In this document: positions 61,061-64,000 of the stretch, one piece after another | How positions within the stretch are numbered: the stretch's first letter is position 1 | Layout: every line of letters begins with the position of its first letter | NCBI RefSeq assembly: GCF_000002875.2 | Contig: NC_009416.2 | Coordinates: forward strand, 999,501-1,063,500 | Length of the DNA stretch: 64,000 bases | Origin: Leishmania infantum JPCM5 | Taxonomy: Eukaryota; Euglenozoa; Kinetoplastea; Trypanosomatida; Trypanosomatidae | Direction of reading: 5' to 3' | Program-made: the position numbers and the translations under genes | Notes under the pieces: model-generated | Told to the model about the DNA's origin: nothing | Database searches by the model: none | The model's input: the letters and a program-made list of their open reading frames with translations, nothing else

Positions 61061-62002
61061 CTTCCCGTTTTCCATGTGCGGGCGCAGCAGGTCAAGCGCG
61101 TTGGAGAAATGCGGAAAGATGTGGAATCCTTCTTTTAGTTGTTGTTCACTAATACTATTGCTCGAAGTACGCGGCCTCCCTGTCACACGTGCGTGCACTT
61201 CTCTCTGGCGTGGCTCCTGGAGCGCACGGATAGCGTAGTGTGGAGGACGGCACTCGTCACGATGTCGAAGAGATGAACAACGACCAAAGAAGGAGTAGGT
61301 GCGCGTATGCAGTCATTCGAGAGCGAAGAGTACAACGGAGGAGGTGGAACGATACGGAAAACATAAACGTGCACGGGCATCGAGGACTCCGGCCGGCCAG
61401 AAAGCTCGCAGTGTAGCGAGAGGAGTGAGCAAGAAGTAAAGGAGGGGGAGGGGGCTGTGGCGACAGCCACCTCCGAGTGTCACATAGGGAAGAGGGAAGG
61501 GGAGGGGGCAAAGCAAGCAAGCATTATACGTATCCGTGCCGCTCGCTGATAGGCGCGTCCTGCTCCGCCTTGCCGTCCACTCGGCCTTTATCATCGCCTC
61601 CTCTGCGTTTGGTTGCGACGCCTGCGTCGCATGCTCGTCTGCCGAGTAGGCAAGTCGTTTGGAAGGCTAAAGAAAATGACCCCACGCAACACAGAAAAGA
61701 TCGACCGCCACGTGTCCTCCCTGCGAGGGTGAGTGAAAGACGGAGGCAATCAGCAAAAGAAGAGGAAAAAAGGCTAAAGTTGCAACGCCTGTCTCGCCGC
61801 GCATGCCGCTGCAGCCACGCTCACGCGCGCAGATGGGGTGCAGAGCGACGGCTGCGAAAGAAGCGGGGGAGTCAGGAGAGGATGAGGTGGGGACAGTAAG
61901 AGAAACCGACGTCAGACCCCCTCCCTGACCCATCCCTGTGCAGCTACGTACCCACTTCTGCTGCGGCGGCGGCCTCCAGTGGGTGAACGCAGCGCTTGCT
62001 GC

Positions 62003-62407
62003 TTAGAAGCGCAGGCGCTGGAAGAACCACATGCTGCTGCCGGCGTTGTAGCGCGCCTGGAACACGTGCCTCACCAGCCTCTTCGAGCGCGAGCGCTTCG
62101 ACGCGTCAGACACGTTGATCTTGCCGCGCAGCTCCTTCGACATGTCCACGTTGTAGCGGGTGGGCAGGAAGTGCTTGTGGTTCACAACGCGCAGGAACAC
62201 GCCCACCTGCGAGCGGCGCGCGATCGTCTGCTTGCTCATCCCGCGCACGACCTTCTTCGGGTACTTCTTGATGCCCGCAAGCAGCGCGCGGCCGTACGGG
62301 CGCTCCTTCGTCGCGATGTCAGAGTTCTGCACGATCACCGCCTTGTGGCCGGCGTAGCGGCCAGCCGTCACGATGACCACCTTACCAGGCTTCAGGAACT
62401 TCGTCAT
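62003..62407 (-). CDS. RPL27: Large-subunit ribosomal protein eL27
   Basis: This 134-residue protein matches eL27 over its full length. The N-terminal KOW-type segment reads FLKPGKVVIVTAGRYAGHKA, followed by RPYGRALLAGIKKYP and, near the C-terminus, ARYNAGSSMWFFQRLRF. eL27 is a component of the 60S ribosomal subunit near the peptidyl-transferase centre. The start is the ATG at 62407, giving the usual eL27 length; the upstream open frame to 62797 is not conserved. Pyrimidine-rich minus-strand sequence with several AGs (for example at CCCGTCAAG and TGCAG) lies within 60 nt upstream, so the exact spliced-leader site cannot be chosen. Confidence 0.97.
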   Translation of the reverse strand: MTKFLKPGKVVIVTAGRYAGHKAVIVQNSDIATKERPYGRALLAGIKKYPKKVVRGMSKQTIARRSQVGVFLRVVNHKHFLPTRYNVDMSKELRGKINVSDASKRSRSKRLVRHVFQARYNAGSSMWFFQRLRF

Positions 62408-62756
62408 CTCGTCGACTTGCAAGTTGTGCGTGCCAGTTGGAGACGTGGAGGCTGCACTTGACGGGAGTCGTGAAAGAGGATGAGGGGGCGACTTGACAGA
62501 AACAACTTTCTGCACCGCGACGTTGGTATGTACGTGCGTGTTTAGGTTTATGTGTAGGTCATCGAATGGGTGGAGGTATGCCCAGCGGCGGCACACATAC
62601 GGGCAAGCGGGGAGGAGCATGGAAGGTGGTGGGCAAGGCGGGCGAGAGACAACGTGAAGCGCAAGGAGAGCAGAGAAAGTGTGAGAGCTTCGCAAAGCGA
62701 GGCGGCACGTGCGTGTCGGCAGGCACACCGAGACAGACCGAGACGCAGGAGGGCGT
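62408..62756. other. Intergenic region between eL27 and the 93-aa candidate gene
   Basis: This is the 5' flank of eL27, with CT-rich minus-strand sequence. Nothing else is seen. Confidence 0.6.
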
Positions 62757-63038
62757 TTAAGTGGCGTCGGTAGACAAGATGGGGTTCGCTCGCACACAGA
62801 GGAGGCCAGCGAGCGGTGGCTTGTCGCGGGGAGCTGGGCGGTCCAGCATGCAAGCCTCCTTGGGCGCGCATGGGCCGCGAGTCACCCCCTCATCAAAGAG
62901 CGGAGCCGACAAGAGCTTTCGCCTGTCCCGCCCCTCTTCTCCTCTCCTCTCGCAGTCATCTTCTCCGTCGATTTCCATGCGCTCTTCTTCAAGCCGGGCC
63001 CACAACTTCGTGCTGCGCGTCTTTTCGCTCGGTTGCAT
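62757..63038 (-). CDS. Candidate small charged protein, 93 aa
   Basis: An ATG at 63038 opens a 93-codon frame ending at 62757. The first 45 residues are strongly charged and helical (KLWARLEEERMEIDGEDD, then RRGEEGRDRRKLL); the rest is Pro/Ala-rich (RPAPRDKPPLAGLL). On the minus strand a pyrimidine tract and CCACAG/CAG acceptor candidates at 63041-63045 lie just upstream, which supports a real mRNA start. The same frame is open far upstream, but there it is only a shadow of the neighbouring gene. I recognise no family. Confidence 0.5.
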   Translation of the reverse strand: MQPSEKTRSTKLWARLEEERMEIDGEDDCERRGEEGRDRRKLLSAPLFDEGVTRGPCAPKEACMLDRPAPRDKPPLAGLLCVRANPILSTDAT

Positions 63039-63328
63039 CGCTGCTGTGGTCGCGGTTGCGTGAAGAGCAGCACGCGTGCGACGGTGGCCGAAGATGCGGC
63101 CGAACGAAAACAAGAGAGGACGCACTTGGTGGAGTGCCTGCGGGCGCGTGTGTGCATGTGTGTGTGGCGATGGGTGAGTAGCTGTTCGTGTAGCTTGTGT
63201 CCCACGTGAGCAGGGGGAGGGGGAAGGGAGGGGTGCTCGTCTCGCAGTGCGCCAGTCCCACGCAGGCGCACACGCGTGCGCCAATGCAACCATGCGAGCC
63301 TTCGCGTGCACACGAGTGTGCCGTGCGC
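63039..63328. other. Short intergenic region
   Basis: This is the 5' flank of the small candidate gene and the 3' flank of the right-edge gene. CA/GT-rich patches occur; no gene. Confidence 0.55.
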
Positions 63329-64000
63329 TCACTGCAAAGACTTCAGCAGCCGCTTCTCCATAGTGCTGAGCTTCTGCATGGTCGCCTTTTCCTCGTGGAG
63401 GACCTGGTCCTTTGCAGTATCGCGCACCTCCTGCAGCACAAGACGAGCTCTCTCCGACAGCGGTATCGTTTCGACGGAGGATTTTGTGCCCGTTACCTGC
63501 ACCTTCCTCTCGCCGTTCCGTGGCGGTGACGTCACCTTGCCCAATGGCGTAGCGGCGGCCGATGCCGTGGGCGCTGACAACAGTTGCGACGTGTACCACC
63601 ACACCTGCAGGCAGTCCTGTACCCGCATCGCACCCATCTTCTTCTGAACGAACCGTAGCGCCGGCACCGCCTCTGCCTCTCGTCCTTCCGCGGCGAAGTG
63701 GAGAGCGAGCACGGTGATGTCGAGCAGCTGCTGCGGGTTTCCGAGCAGCGGCAGCATCCTCGTCTGCTCCAGGTTTGCCACCAGACGCTCTTCCTCTGCA
63801 CTTCCACGCGGCGGCATTCCGCTGAACCGCAGCCCGCACACCATTTGACCCCACAAGAAGGTGTTTGGCCGCAGGCTCGGCGACCGGGCAATGTCCTGTA
63901 GCCGCTCGGCGACACGCGCACCGGCGGTTTCGATCAGCTGCGCAAACGCTCTCGTCAGATGAGTCCACTCCTTCACCGTGAAAGCCCACTGCCCAGCGCC
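63329..64000 (-). CDS. Partial helical protein, 5' end outside the window
   Basis: The frame runs off the right edge; 223 residues and the stop codon at 63329 are visible. There is no ATG inside the visible part that would make a better start (only a GTG at 63976), so the true start lies beyond 64000. The content is alpha-helical: repeated helix pairs such as WTHLTRAFAQLIETAGARV and LLDITVLALHFAAEGREAE, then a polar linker, then a final charged helix (MQKLSTMEKRLLKSLQ). This resembles helical-repeat proteins common in trypanosomatid mitochondria, but I cannot name a family. Confidence 0.75.
   Translation of the reverse strand, partial: GAGQWAFTVKEWTHLTRAFAQLIETAGARVAERLQDIARSPSLRPNTFLWGQMVCGLRFSGMPPRGSAEEERLVANLEQTRMLPLLGNPQQLLDITVLALHFAAEGREAEAVPALRFVQKKMGAMRVQDCLQVWWYTSQLLSAPTASAAATPLGKVTSPPRNGERKVQVTGTKSSVETIPLSERARLVLQEVRDTAKDQVLHEEKATMQKLSTMEKRLLKSLQ

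Larger units (their letters stand above)
60574..62002. other. Intergenic region between the VASt-domain and eL27 genes
   Basis: This holds GT repeats at 60605-60626 and 61038-61060 and purine-rich plus-strand sequence. No gene is supported. It includes the eL27 3' UTR. Confidence 0.6.

Noticed and set aside
1..64000. Strand-switch region or second transcription unit
   Set aside because: Every supported gene is on the minus strand; no plus-strand frame has domain or compositional support.

Overview
The window looks like nuclear chromosome sequence of a trypanosomatid, most likely Leishmania or a close relative. All 17 supported protein genes are GC-rich and intronless, and all lie on the minus strand. 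They are separated by long intergenic stretches whose transcribed strand is pyrimidine-rich and dotted with GT/CA and AG/CT simple repeats. This is the layout of one polycistronic transcription unit whose mRNAs mature by spliced-leader trans-splicing and polyadenylation. I see no convincing plus-strand gene, tRNA, rRNA, CRISPR array or strand-switch region. The species assignment is an inference.

Transcription runs from high to low coordinates. In that order the genes are: a right-edge partial helical protein; a small charged 93-residue candidate; ribosomal protein eL27; a membrane-anchored VASt-domain protein; a probable mitochondrial 839-aa protein; an AAAP amino-acid permease; a 251-aa hypothetical; a 2045-aa Trm3/TARBP1-type tRNA 2'-O-methyltransferase; a bacterial-type cystathionine beta-lyase; a 7.3-kb stretch without a gene that holds a degenerate retroelement; an Fe-superoxide-dismutase-domain protein with a long N-terminal extension; an LYR-motif protein resembling a complex I accessory subunit; a 1006-aa disordered protein with two matched zinc knuckles; a short retroposon relic; a 636-aa unknown; a twin CX9C protein; a WD40 protein; a 939-aa basic repeat protein; a PIG-S-like GPI-transamidase subunit; and a tandem AMP-deaminase-like protein.

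As usual in trypanosomatids, neighbours do not form a functional operon, but themes recur. Mitochondrial proteins include the Fe-SOD-like, LYR, twin CX9C and probably the 839-aa proteins. There is also purine and sulfur amino-acid metabolism, translation (eL27, Trm3) and membrane biology (permease, VASt protein, PIG-S).

The strongest biological leads are four. The tandem AMP-deaminase protein has lost most zinc and catalytic residues in both copies. The twin CX9C protein belongs to a lineage reported to lack an obvious Mia40. The Fe-SOD domain is intact but carries about 105 extra N-terminal residues. Two retroelement relics of different length share the same 5' signature.
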